Source: Chromera velia (taxonomy: Eukaryota; Sar; Chromeraceae). From it: a stretch of DNA of 64,000 nucleotides. The stretch spans positions 11,897-75,896 of the forward strand of contig JAHBMJ010004548.1 in the NCBI GenBank assembly GCA_018398765.1, given 5' to 3'. This document shows, in pieces, positions 51,024-61,357 of the stretch (its first letter is position 1; every line of letters starts with the position of its first letter). The position numbers and the translations under genes are program-made. The notes below the pieces were generated by a model. That model ran no database searches. It saw only the letters and a list, made by a program, of their open reading frames with translations, and was not told the origin of the DNA.

Positions 51024-52232
51024 GTCTCCAGTTTCTCTCCAGAAAGCATAAAAAAGAAATAGCAGCAGACGGAAAAGTGAAAATCACAAAGAAGGACAAC
51101 CTTGAGACTCCCAGCTCCAGCCGTGCCTCCCCGCAAAGCGCGAACACTCCCCTCTCCCTCCCCGCCGCCCTCGCCGAAGGGCTCCGACGACGCCGTGCCA
51201 CTGCACCGGCCCCTCCAGTAACAGAGGCCCCTTCGAACTTCCAAAGCAGAGAGAAGCACAGAGACACACTGGGACACAGCCCACTCTTGAATGGAAGAGA
51301 GATCACCCTAGGGTCTTGGGTGTCGATGGTGGATGTGAAGCGTTACACTGCGGACGTGTTGCTGGTGGATGACAACTCAATGTGTCAGCTGGCGGGTTCT
51401 CTGGCTCTGAAGAGGCTCGGCTTGTCTGTTGAGGTCAGTCCTGATGGAGACGCAGCCGTTGCGCGGTTTGTTGAGAAGAAAGAACGCTTTCGGTTGGTGC
51501 TCATGGACAGAAATATGCCCAAATTAGAGGGGCCCCCAGCCATCAAGGCCGTCATTAATCATCTGAAAGAGAAGGAAAAAGAAAAGGAGAGGAGCGGGAG
51601 AAGCCCCACAGCAGCCCCTGATTCTCTCCCTTTGTTTGTCGGTCTGACTGGACAGACAGAGGAGTCAGAAGCGTTCTTGGAGGCTGGGGCCACCGATATC
51701 CTGTTCAAGCCTGTGACAACGGAGAAGCTTCAGAACGCCCTCATGAGTCTAAATTTTGATTTCCCCAACAAAGTGAAGCAGTCTTCCCGGGAGGGGTCTA
51801 GGAGGGGGTCCAACTCTGGTGGTAGGAGAAAGGGGGGGGACGCGAGTGCACATGCAGCCACAGCGACTCATGGCCAGCGTGAGCTTGTGCGTTTGGGCAA
51901 ACGCGCCGACACGTTCAGTGGGCGGCTGAACGGATCACCATTCGGACAGGTTTCATAATCAGTAGCGAGGAAGGGGTGAAGGGGGGAGGCAGGAAGGAAG
52001 GAAGGAAGGAAGGAAGGGAACAAGCACCACATCTCTATAAGTGAAGCATGCACCTGGTGCATAGATGTGAATGAATGCGCCAGTGCATTGAAGTGCAGTC
52101 AAAAGAAGTCTCTGACTGTAATGTTCATGTGAAGGGCATGCGCATTTGTCTCTCGGTACGCCGCTTTTGTCACTTTACCCTTGCCTGACATGCATGCATT
52201 GCGGTGACGATTGCCATGAGTATACGTGTCCT
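48665..52232. repeat. Inverted duplication, right arm
   Basis: Reverse-complement partner of 43200-47090. Collinear differences are a shorter TC/TG tract at 50427-50535, a small deletion in the intron near 49760, and scattered substitutions. The outer boundary is near 52232. Confidence 0.85.
50966..51958 (+). CDS. Response-regulator receiver (REC) domain reading frame, copy 2
   Basis: A 330-residue frame with ATG at 50966, equivalent to the frame at 43484-44497. It has DVLLVDDNSM, LMDRNMPKLEG, FVGLTGQ and DILFKPVT, so the phospho-acceptor Asp, Thr and Lys are kept. The linker lacks about 15 residues relative to copy 1. It starts inside the last kinase exon but in another frame. Hybrid fusion through splicing, a programmed frameshift, or a free receiver protein are all possible. 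Confidence 0.75.
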   Translation: MDGQREGTPVNQEAACPSLSLQFLSRKHKKEIAADGKVKITKKDNLETPSSSRASPQSANTPLSLPAALAEGLRRRRATAPAPPVTEAPSNFQSREKHRDTLGHSPLLNGREITLGSWVSMVDVKRYTADVLLVDDNSMCQLAGSLALKRLGLSVEVSPDGDAAVARFVEKKERFRLVLMDRNMPKLEGPPAIKAVINHLKEKEKEKERSGRSPTAAPDSLPLFVGLTGQTEESEAFLEAGATDILFKPVTTEKLQNALMSLNFDFPNKVKQSSREGSRRGSNSGGRRKGGDASAHAATATHGQRELVRLGKRADTFSGRLNGSPFGQVS

Positions 52233-52345
52233 CACTCGCACCGGTAGTGCTTGATTTTTCGTGAGAGTGTCAGGCTTCCATGAGGTGCTGACACTGTGTC
52301 CTGCACTCATCTCGACAATTCATTTTGTACACACACACACACACA

Positions 52346-52410
<65 letters not shown>

Positions 52411-53676
52411 ACACACATACACACACACATACACATACACATACATACACACACACAAGAACACACACATACACACACACATACACACACACACACATAC
52501 ACTCACACGCACACATTCTCAGATGGGGAAGTCATCACCTGTATGTGAGTTTCCGTGAATGTCATTCAATGTCGTGGATGCGCTCATGATCGCTTTTATT
52601 CCTCATTGGCTTGCCTGGGCTTCCTCTGCACTCCTCTTCATGTGATGCTTTTGCTGGCCTAGGAACGATCCGTTCGATAAACTTTGTATGCAGATTTTAT
52701 GAATAAAATTTATGATCGGATCTATTTCAGCCAACCCTGAAGGCCTCGGGTTTTTCACTATTTTCTGTGGTTTGTAATCATTGGATGATTACTGGCATGT
52801 TAAGTTTTAAACATGCGTTTAATTTAAATTTCAATCAATCTGATATATATTCATCTAAATGATTTTATTGAAAATCTAACCAACTTAAAAATGAAATCTT
52901 TGAAGTTAAGGATTTAATTAGTACACGCAATATTAGGTAATCGCCGTAATCCTAAATTTACCTAATTTTTTTGTTTCTGGTCGTTCTCGGGTAAGTTGGG
53001 TTTAAGAAGTACGTATCACAGGTATTGTGTCACAGTTATTATAAACTTATAGTTATATAACCTGAAGACATGTAAAGACTGGTTTCATCATTTTTTTTAA
53101 TTGAACAAGTAATTCAAAATGTTATTCCAAAAAAAAAATTAAGGCAGTAAGCTCTGTTATATATGCCAATTATTATATGGGTAGCATTATGACAGACTTA
53201 CAGTGCGTGCGACACCACTAATTGCGGCGGCACAAGTAGTTATAGCTGCATGAAAGACCCGACAAACCGCACCGCCATGCCCCGCCCGGCTAGCGCTGTA
53301 TTGAGTGTTAATTTTGATATTTTTTTGGGGGGGGGGAGTTTTTTTTTTTTTTAATATGCATAGTCTTTGTTATCCAAGCCTTTTGTCTTTTTTTCTTCAT
53401 TCTTCGATCTCTAATTAATGCACAAATTTTGAGCTAGGTGCATGCATGCATCCATTTTGAGGGACGTTGGCATCGCGATTGATTCGCTCCATGCCTCTTT
53501 CTGTGTTGCATTCGCAGTGTTCTGTCGCTGGTAACTGCCAATACAGGCAAACGAGAGATTCTGAACAGCCTTTTTACAAGTCGGCCAAACAACACGTGCT
53601 TTTTCGCAGCTTCCTTGGCCCGGAGACGGGTTTGTGACAAGGACAGAAAAACGAGAGAAACAAACAGGCTCAAGAA
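51959..53676. other. Intergenic region after the inverted duplication
   Basis: A GGAA repeat is at about 51988-52018. A long CA/CATA microsatellite runs at about 52329-52512. AT-rich sequence follows at about 52680-53230, with a G10 run flanked by T tracts near 53320-53352. No gene or RNA is supported. Confidence 0.6.
52329..52512. repeat. (CA)n/(CATA)n microsatellite
   Basis: About 180 bp of CA repeat broken by TACA steps, just outside the right arm of the inverted duplication. The equivalent position outside the left arm lacks it. Confidence 0.9.
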
Positions 53677-54627
53677 ATGAAGGGTGTCACCCCCTTTGTC
53701 CCTTTCCTGCTCGTCCTGACACTTTTTGAGGTCACCTCGTTACGCCTCAACGGGCACGATGCCCTCCTGAACTCAAACGACAAGTCCGACAGCCCAAAGG
53801 ACTCCATTTCAAACGAACTAGACGCAATCAAAGAGGCAGAGAAGCGGTTGAACAATCAGGTCATATGGAAGTGTCCATTGGGAAACACACGACTAGAAAA
53901 GATGGCGGTGGGATGCGTGCCGATCAGCAAATTTGCCTACCATTGTGCCACATTTGCCACGTTCACATTGAAAGAGGACTCTCCCGAGATGGCCATGGAC
54001 TACCCCGGGAAGCATGTGTTGATGATGGAACTCCTAGGTGACTATCATACAAGCGATGCGATTGTGCACTGTGACTATCGCAAGGTCCCAAAGAATCTCG
54101 AGGCAGAGACGAAGGAGAATTTGGATGAATACATTTCGTGGGGGAACACATTCACGAACTTGGAAGTGGCGATGGAGAATGAGTGGACACTGGAGAAGAC
54201 AGGAGGGTGGACGGATGTGTTGCCTGAGTTCAAAGGCGCAAAACAAGCAAAGAAACTCCCCAAGTCACCTGGAGTGACAACCCTCTCAAATATGCGACAG
54301 TGGATCAGGAACTATATTCGCAGGCACAACAAGTACGAAGTGTTGCGAGACAATTGCCAGAAATTTGCAACCCAGAGTTACAGGGCAGGGACGGGTTCGA
54401 AGTACTCTGTGAAGCAGTGTTATGGGGCAGCCGTTGCCCGATGGGTTGTTGGTCCCTCTGCAGACAATAAGCTTTCGCGTCTGGCTCAGAAGGCGGTGGT
54501 CAAGTCATTGGAGTCGAAGAAAGCGGTGAAGAAAAAGCGGCAAGGACGAAAAGAGAAGCAAGAAACGGTCAAAACGGAGAAAAACGAAACAGAAGTCAAA
54601 TTGGGATATTACCACCCAAATCAATGA
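53677..54627 (+). CDS. Secreted single-exon protein with NCxxF cysteine motif, family uncertain
   Basis: 316 residues, no introns, ATG in the context CTCAAGAAATGA. Residues 1-22 are a signal peptide (MKGVTPFVPFLLVLTLFEVT). The middle has conserved-looking stretches (GDYHTSDAIVHCDYRKVP and EYISWGNTFTNLEVAMENEW). At about residue 226 is LRDNCQKFATQSYR, which resembles the NC(E/Q)xF motif bearing the catalytic Cys of the LRAT/NlpC-P60-like cysteine protein superfamily, with upstream histidines (YHTSD, VHCDY) that could serve as the partner. The C-terminal 40 residues are very basic (KKAVKKKRQGRKEKQ). Intact Cys and His suggest an enzyme acting outside the cell or in an endomembrane compartment. 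This is inference; a structural NC motif is also possible. It is the only gene in the window called without introns. Confidence 0.6.
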   Translation: MKGVTPFVPFLLVLTLFEVTSLRLNGHDALLNSNDKSDSPKDSISNELDAIKEAEKRLNNQVIWKCPLGNTRLEKMAVGCVPISKFAYHCATFATFTLKEDSPEMAMDYPGKHVLMMELLGDYHTSDAIVHCDYRKVPKNLEAETKENLDEYISWGNTFTNLEVAMENEWTLEKTGGWTDVLPEFKGAKQAKKLPKSPGVTTLSNMRQWIRNYIRRHNKYEVLRDNCQKFATQSYRAGTGSKYSVKQCYGAAVARWVVGPSADNKLSRLAQKAVVKSLESKKAVKKKRQGRKEKQETVKTEKNETEVKLGYYHPNQ

Positions 54628-55132
54628 CTTTGACAACCGAACACAACACACCGGATGAACGGAAAAAAGAAACAAAAAAATGAAAGACCCGGAGTCGCTG
54701 TTCGAATGAAGGCCGAGTTTCAAGGGTTGAGGAGCGATTCTGTTTTTTCTTTTGTTGAGCGACCATGGGTCGATCTTAAATTTGAAGGCAGGTTTTAAGT
54801 TTCCCTGAGCAGATCAGCGGAACGAGGTGATCAGATTCATGCCAATTTGAGATCAAGATTGAAAACGGAAAGATTCGCGCACTAAAAAGAATTAACGCAC
54901 TGAACGGACGGAATGACGCCGGCTTTTCAGTAGAATATGTACATGTGGCTGTGTTTCCACACGTGTGACGTGTATGAAAGTCTCCTCCTCCTGCTCTCTG
55001 TCGATTTCTCTTTCTTTCTTTCTTTCTTTCTTTTTTTCTTTCTTTCTTTCTCTATTTTTCTCGCTTTCTTTCTCTCTCTCTTTCTCACTCTTTTTCATGC
55101 TGTCTTTCTCTCTCTTTCTCTCTCTTTCTGTC

Positions 55133-55187
<55 letters not shown>

Positions 55188-55232
55188 CTCTGTCTCTCTT
55201 TCCCTCTCTCTCTCTCTCTCTCTTTCTCTTTC

Positions 55233-55263
<31 letters not shown>

Positions 55264-55324
55264 CTCTCTCTCCGAGTCTGTGTGTGTGTGTGTGTGTGTG
55301 TGCGTGTGTATGGGTGTATGTGTG

Positions 55325-55364
<40 letters not shown>

Positions 55365-56383
55365 TGCGCGCGTGTCATTGTTGAGGAGTGAATAAAGTTA
55401 ATTGTTTCTGAACGGGAAAAAAAGATAAAAATGTAGTTTATAGCAATTTATAGAGAAGATTGGAATGAAAAAACAAAAAATTATAGTTGTTAACAGCAAT
55501 GACTCAACTAGACTCAATTTGTAGCTAATACAAGAAGCTCTGAGAAATTGTGTGAGAATTAGTGAGAAACAGACAGTAAAAGAAAGGTGAAATTGTTGCT
55601 AGCATCCGACTCGTGACTCTGCTAGCATCTGCAAGAAAGCCAACGGTTATAAACGCCTACCTGGATGAGGGCGACTGGGCCCAAATGACCTAGAATGGAA
55701 TATTCAAATTGATTGATTGATTGATTGATTGAAAGATGATCAGAGATTAAAACTACATGCGTATATAGAACGAGCGACTATAACTTACTATATAACAAGC
55801 TAGTGCATATATTAGCATATATAGACAAAAATTTTATTTTCTAGAACAAATATTGTTTTAAAAAACTTATAGCCCCCCAAACAAGAAAACCTCTATTGTT
55901 TCTCAAGCTTTTCTCTCTGCATCTTTTATAGTGTCCCTGTAGTCTTAAGCTTTAACTTCCAATTCAGTTGCAGTTTCATCAGTGGGGGTTCTGAGGGCAA
56001 GGGATCTTTAATTGAGGGGGGCCGCGGGGTTGGGGAGCGAATTATGGCCTTGGTCAGAGCTGGGCGCGCGCCCCGCGTGCGCTGCACGCGAAGCTCGGCA
56101 ACTTAACGGATTCATGCTATCAGTTTGATTACGATCCCCCTTCTTCATTCTCTGACAGCTGAACCGATCTCCCGCGACGGTTTGTACTGGTTTTTCTTTT
56201 TCCAAAGTGTCCGCTCTGACCCTCCTTGCTTTCTTTTTCAGAACCTTAAATAGAGCAGCACCGAACACACCGAGAGAGAGAGAGACGCCAATTCAACGTT
56301 CAGGGTACGTGCATGCATATATATACTCTGAAATCTCTTCCTCGTTGGAAGTCATCAGCTGCACTGGAACAGATAAGCACAAA
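54628..56383. other. Intergenic region with long compound microsatellite
   Basis: A TTTC-TC-TG tract fills about 55007-55368, followed by an AT-rich block (about 55390-56000) containing a GATT run near 55710. A CG-rich patch with GGGCGCGCGCCCC is at about 56040-56100. No coding sequence is supported. The 5' UTR of the LRR gene should lie in the last few hundred bases. Confidence 0.6.
55007..55368. repeat. Compound (TTTC)n-(TC)n-(TG)n microsatellite
   Basis: Reads from pyrimidine repeats to TG repeats on the plus strand, the direction of transcription of both neighbouring genes. Confidence 0.9.
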
Positions 56384-59300
56384 ATGTCCCAGGCGGCCCA
56401 GGGTCTACAGACCACTCCTGCAGGTGCGTTTGATGTATTTGTGGAGTCGCTTTCTCGATATGCATGCATGCATACTTGCAGTCTACAATTTCCTTGCTTT
56501 CATATTTGATTTGTGTCAGGATTGCTTGCCTTGAATCCCTCTCCCATCCACTTCCGCAGCCAAAGGACAGCCGCCAAGCATTGCAACCCGATCTCCAGAG
56601 AGAGGGAATAACGAGCTCTGCGTGATCTTCGAACACGCTCGCCCGACCGCACAGGTGAGTGACTCTCCGATCGACAACGGTTGTCCTCAAAACTGTCTGA
56701 CCTTTATTGTGTGATTTCTGCCAACGTGTGTACCGCGCTTTAGAATTCGACCTCTCATCCCCTCTATGTCATGCAATTTAAGACTTCCTGCTGCAGGCAA
56801 TATCAGAGCTGGCTTTCGACAAGAGCGGATTTGGCTCGGCATGGCTACTCCTCGACTTCATCAAAAAGGTCAGCTGTAGCTCGGGAGGGCACGGCCCGTC
56901 TCTGCTTCGGCACGTGGTGTGCTTCCCACATCTGCTTTCCCAGGAAGAGAAGATGGCACGGCGGGCTCCAAGGGTGGTCTCTCAATGTGTGAAGACGCAT
57001 ATGTGCATTTCTCTCTCGGCGTGTTCTCCCTGCGCGTATTTACCTCTGCAGGGACGACTGCAGTTGCCCCTTCAGAGCCTTGACTTGTCGGGTCAGTAAA
57101 AGACGCCTTTATCTTTCGTTATCGGGCTTTAGTTTTTTGCACAGTTGCCGGTTGAAAAGAAGAGAGGACCAAAAGGCAGGTCCAATTTGAAGAGTAAGAC
57201 GGCATTTTCGTGTCTTCTTCTTTTCGGATTCACCCTGCTCGTCACACCAAGCCCCATCTTTCACTGTCTGATTCCAATTCTCTTCAAAACCTTCTTCATC
57301 TCTGCCTCTAGATGCCTCTCCTGCCCACAGAGAGGCATGCCCCGGCTCGACATCCCTGTGTGATCGTAGCTGCAAATCTTACTTGTGTGCATAACCATGA
57401 ACAGCATGATATGCACATCTCACCAGTGTGCATAACCACGTACAGTATGACATGCACGTATCACCGAACGCGTTGAACCTGCAGCTTTCTCGCTGAGCCG
57501 ATCAAAGCTGAAGCTGCTTCTGTCCTCCCTTCCTTCGGGGCCTGGCATTCTCGAGATTTTGAAATGCGGTCCGTGGAGCTGTCTCCCTGCTTCGCATCCT
57601 GTGTCTGTTCATCCACAATTAACAAAAGAAGCGGGCTATTTCAAATCCGCTTTCAATTAGAGAAGGAACTTCACTTTGCAGAGGTGCATCAGAATCTAAT
57701 AGGTAGCTAGGTGGATTGCAAGAAGGAGGAGGAGAAGCAGAAGAAATGAAAACAGGTAGAGACATGTCGTGCACGAGATTGCGTGATGTCGCGCCCGTGC
57801 TCCGTCTGGCATCCCCTCATATGATCTCCCTGCAGGTCCTCATGTCTGCAAAGACGCTTGCCTGCCTGTGCTCCTCGGCTTCCTCCAGCAACTCAAAGGA
57901 GAGGCGCCATTGATCTGTCTGAAGACTCTGAATCTTGCCAGTCAGTCTTCGGCATCTTTCTTTTCTGCAGAAAGAACCCAAAAAGAAATTCGTCATCGAG
58001 GCCACACGGATTCCACGAATCTTTGTGTGTCTGCTTTTTTCTGCTCACCCTTTTCTATGAAGTTCTTGTTCAAGACAAAAGTCAGACAACGAGTACGAAG
58101 CCCGATGTCACCTTGCAAAGGGACCTGTGCACGTAGCTGCATGTGGGTTTGCGTTCCTTCAGAGGAAACATGCCAGCTCACCTCAAGAGCTCAATGAGCC
58201 AGTCTCTGTGATGACCCAGTTCCCCCCCACCAATAAACCTTCTTCCTGAATGACGCATGGGATTGCCAAAAGGATGCAGTGAAGCACGCGACTCTCTTCT
58301 CTCCTCTCCTCAGAGTGCGGTCTTGAAAAGTCAGCTGTCACCATCTTTCGCCAGCTTCCTTCCTCTCTTGAACATCTGGACCTCAGCGGTCGGTCATGCA
58401 GAGTCTCTCTTAATTGCTGGATGCAATTTCCAGTCGCTTGCTTCTCTGGAAAGCAACTTCGCTCCTGCAAGGGCGAGGCATCTTTCTTTGAATGAGACAA
58501 TCGGGCAGGCCCCTCTTTTTCTTTTCGTCTTCTTTCAAAATTCGTCTCTGATCAAAGCTCTGTGGGAGAACTTCCTTCTCCTTTTGTGTGTTGTCTCTCT
58601 CCCATGCTTGTGCTTCTTTCTCTTTCTCTTTCTCTCGGCTACCTTTTTTCTCTCCTTCTGTGAATTCGCCTCCTTGTCTGCCCACCTGCCTACCTGCCTG
58701 CACACTTTCTACCTTGTTCTGTCTGTTGTTCTCCATATTTCCACAAAAGCTCCACGACGCTCTCTGCACACCGTCTCTGATGCCCTGTGACGTGCCCGTA
58801 TTTCGGTTTTGCCCCCCCTCCCCCCCCCTTCTCTCTCCATAGAGGTGCGTGTGTGCTTTTTCTGCAATCTGAATCAGTAGACCATTCCATGTGTCTTGCT
58901 GCTTAGCCCTTTTCTTCGTCTTTGTCTATCGCATAGATATGTTTATCATGAAAGCCGTTTACCCCTCTGCATGCAGGCAATCACCTCTGCATTGGGTCTG
59001 TTCAGAACCTTGGCTCCGTCCTTGCGTCTGGCTCCCTTCCGAACCTTCTGAGCCTTGACTTGAGTGAGAACCCCCTGAGTCTTTCTGGGTTTCGGGCACT
59101 TGCAAAAGGTCTCTCGTCGTCTCCGCAGTCACTCCCCTTGCAGTCCCTCAAACTTTCCCGAACAAAGGCCAAAGCGGAGGGGGTGGAGGCATTAGCAGAA
59201 GCACTGAAAGCAAAGAAGACGACATCTCTGCAGACCCTCGACCTTGCAGATAATGAGATTGGGGCGGGAGGGTTCAAGCACTTGGTTTCTGCCATCAATA

Positions 59301-61357
59301 CAAATTCCGTACCTAACCTGCAAGTTCTCATCCTGAGAAACAACAGGCTGACCGACCTTCCGAATCGACAAAAAGATTACTCTCCATTAACCGAACTCCT
59401 CTCCACAAATGCGTTGAAGCAGTTGGAGGCACTCGATGCGAGTGCCAACTGTTTGTTTGACGCGGAAAGTGGGGGTGTAGATGAGGGTGAAGAGGGTGCG
59501 GCCGCTGAAGTGTCTGCCGCTGCCCTTTTGGTCCCGGGCCGTTTCCTTAAACTGCGACAACTCAATCTGGGGCGATTCCCTTCAACGATGAGTGCTTCGC
59601 AGTTGGCAGCCTTTGCCACTGGTCTAGGAATGGAGGGGGCTCCGAACCTTCAAGAGCTCTCTCTCCCTTTGGACTCAAGTTTGTGGGAGTCAACCACTGA
59701 GGGGGTGGTTGGTCTTGCAAACAGCATCAGTCTGGGACACCTGTCGGAATTGACGGGATTGAAAATACCGTACCGTCGAGACTTGTTAGGTGAGGCGTTT
59801 ACGATCCTCTGTCGCAGTCTCGCAAGCGGGCAGGTATCCCTTCTGCAGACCCTAGAGGTAGAGATGAAGAATTGTTTTCCTGAAGAGGGGATGGAGGCAA
59901 TTGGAGAGGGGATGAGAGAGGGGAGGTTGGCCTCGCTTTCTAGATTCTCTCCCACACTGAACGCCGGCCTTTTCTTGCAAGGAAGTGCAGTCTCGACTTT
60001 CGGGAAATCTCTGGGCAGTGGGGGGTGCGGGTGCCTTCAGAGTCTTGAACTCGAATGGTCCGAGGTAGGGGATGAGGGGATGGGGGGACTTGCAGAGGGT
60101 CTAGGTGGGGGTGGGTTGTCATCCCTCCGAGATGTGTCACTTCGCGTGCATTTTAAGGTGAAGATTTTGGATGAAGGGGAGGGGAAATGGGGGGGAGAGG
60201 GATGCATCCGTTTAGGGGAGGTTTTGAGTACCGGCAAGCTGCCTTCTCTCCGGAATGTAAATTTGAGGTGGCATTGCAATGAGAGCTTTGGGTATCTGTG
60301 TGAGGGTTTGTCGAGAGGGAGGGTGGACCCCCCTGTGATGGTGGACATTGATCTGAGGGGAATGGGGGAAAAACGGGATGGGGAAATTACTAGACTTTCT
60401 GAAGTCATTCGGGCAGGCAAGCTGTCGGGGTTGCGGAAAGTTAGCTTTGGTTCAATGAACCAGATCCTCAGTGGAGAGGGGGGGGGAGTATTTGGGGAGG
60501 CCCTGACGCACGCAGAGGCATCAGTAAAGTCATTGGAAGAGATAGATATGCACTGTCAATCAGAAGAAGCCTTTTGGGCTTTCCTCGACGGCCTCTCGAG
60601 CGGTCCAGGAATTCTTCCCGCCCTTCGCACCATTAAGGGTCCCTACTCATTGCATCCCGCTCTGCTTTTATGTGCCCTTGTGAGTGGGGGCAAGGTCCCT
60701 TCCCTCAAGGATCTGACAGTGAATTTGTGGGGGATTCGGGAAGAGGGAATGCAAAAAGTCACAACTGCCCTCACGTCCCCTCATGTGTCTGCACTCCGCC
60801 GACTTGAAGTGAAATTTCGCAGCGTCACCCCGGAAACTGCAGCTGCGAATGTGCAGAATCTGATGATGTTGAATGTCCCGACCTCTCGGAATCTTTGCAG
60901 GTTGGAGGTACTTGAAATAGAGGGTCTCAGTGTTATTGAGGAGGTCCGTGCATTGTGTGCGGGACTCGGAAGTGGCCATTTGATTTATCTTTGCAGCCTC
61001 AAACTGTTTGACTGCACTTTGGAGGTTGAAGGTGCAAGATCACTCTCAGAGGTTGTGGTTGCAGAGAAGCTGCCGTCGTTGAGAGCGTTGGAGCTAGACG
61101 CGGCTCTCGACTCGGCTGGTCTCACAGATGCAGGGGTGAGGGCACTCATAGAAGGATGGATGAGCAGGTCCCCCCCTCCCCTCCGATCTCTCCATCTGCA
61201 AAACAACGACTTGACAGACGCCATCGTTGACGCGGTGTCGACGTTTTTAGAGTCACAACGGATGTCCTCCCTGGAGACCGTCAAGCTCTGGCCCAACCAG
61301 ATCGGTGAAGCAGCGAAGAAAAAGATTTGTGAAGCCTTCCCAGAAATTGATTTTTGA
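56384..61357 (+). CDS. Leucine-rich-repeat protein of the ribonuclease-inhibitor type
   Basis: Exons 56384-56423, 56560-56654, 56797-56868, 57052-57091, 57485-57568, 57836-57940, 58314-58388 and 58977-61357 sum to 964 codons. The first 13 codons (MSQAAQGLQTTPA) and a short linker precede a run of LRRs of 25-35 residues. Clear repeat cores are LQSLDLSG, LEILKCG, LKTLNLA, LEHLDLS, LLSLDLSENPLSLSG, LQTLDLADNEIGAGG, LQVLILRNNRLTDL, LRQLNLG and LRSLHLQNNDLTDA. The alternation of LxxLxL strands with helical segments such as GFRALAKGL matches ribonuclease-inhibitor/NLR-type LRRs used for protein binding. There is no signal peptide, membrane helix or NACHT domain, so an intracellular scaffold is likely. 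In the 5' part the introns lie within repeats, always in phase 1 once the repeats begin, while the last 2.4 kb is a single exon. Confidence 0.85.

Noticed and set aside
54937-55395. Long open frames through the TTTC/TC/TG tract
   Set aside because: They consist only of Phe/Leu/Ser and Cys/Val runs produced by simple repeats, with no codon-level or domain signal. Similar frames at 3167, 6066, 11044, 16023, 40402, 44847, 52261 and 63321 were dropped for the same reason.
57312-57363. Possible extra exon in the LRR gene after GCCTCTAG
   Set aside because: The translation is not LRR-like and soon stops. Direct splicing from 57091 to 57485 keeps phase and the repeat pattern.
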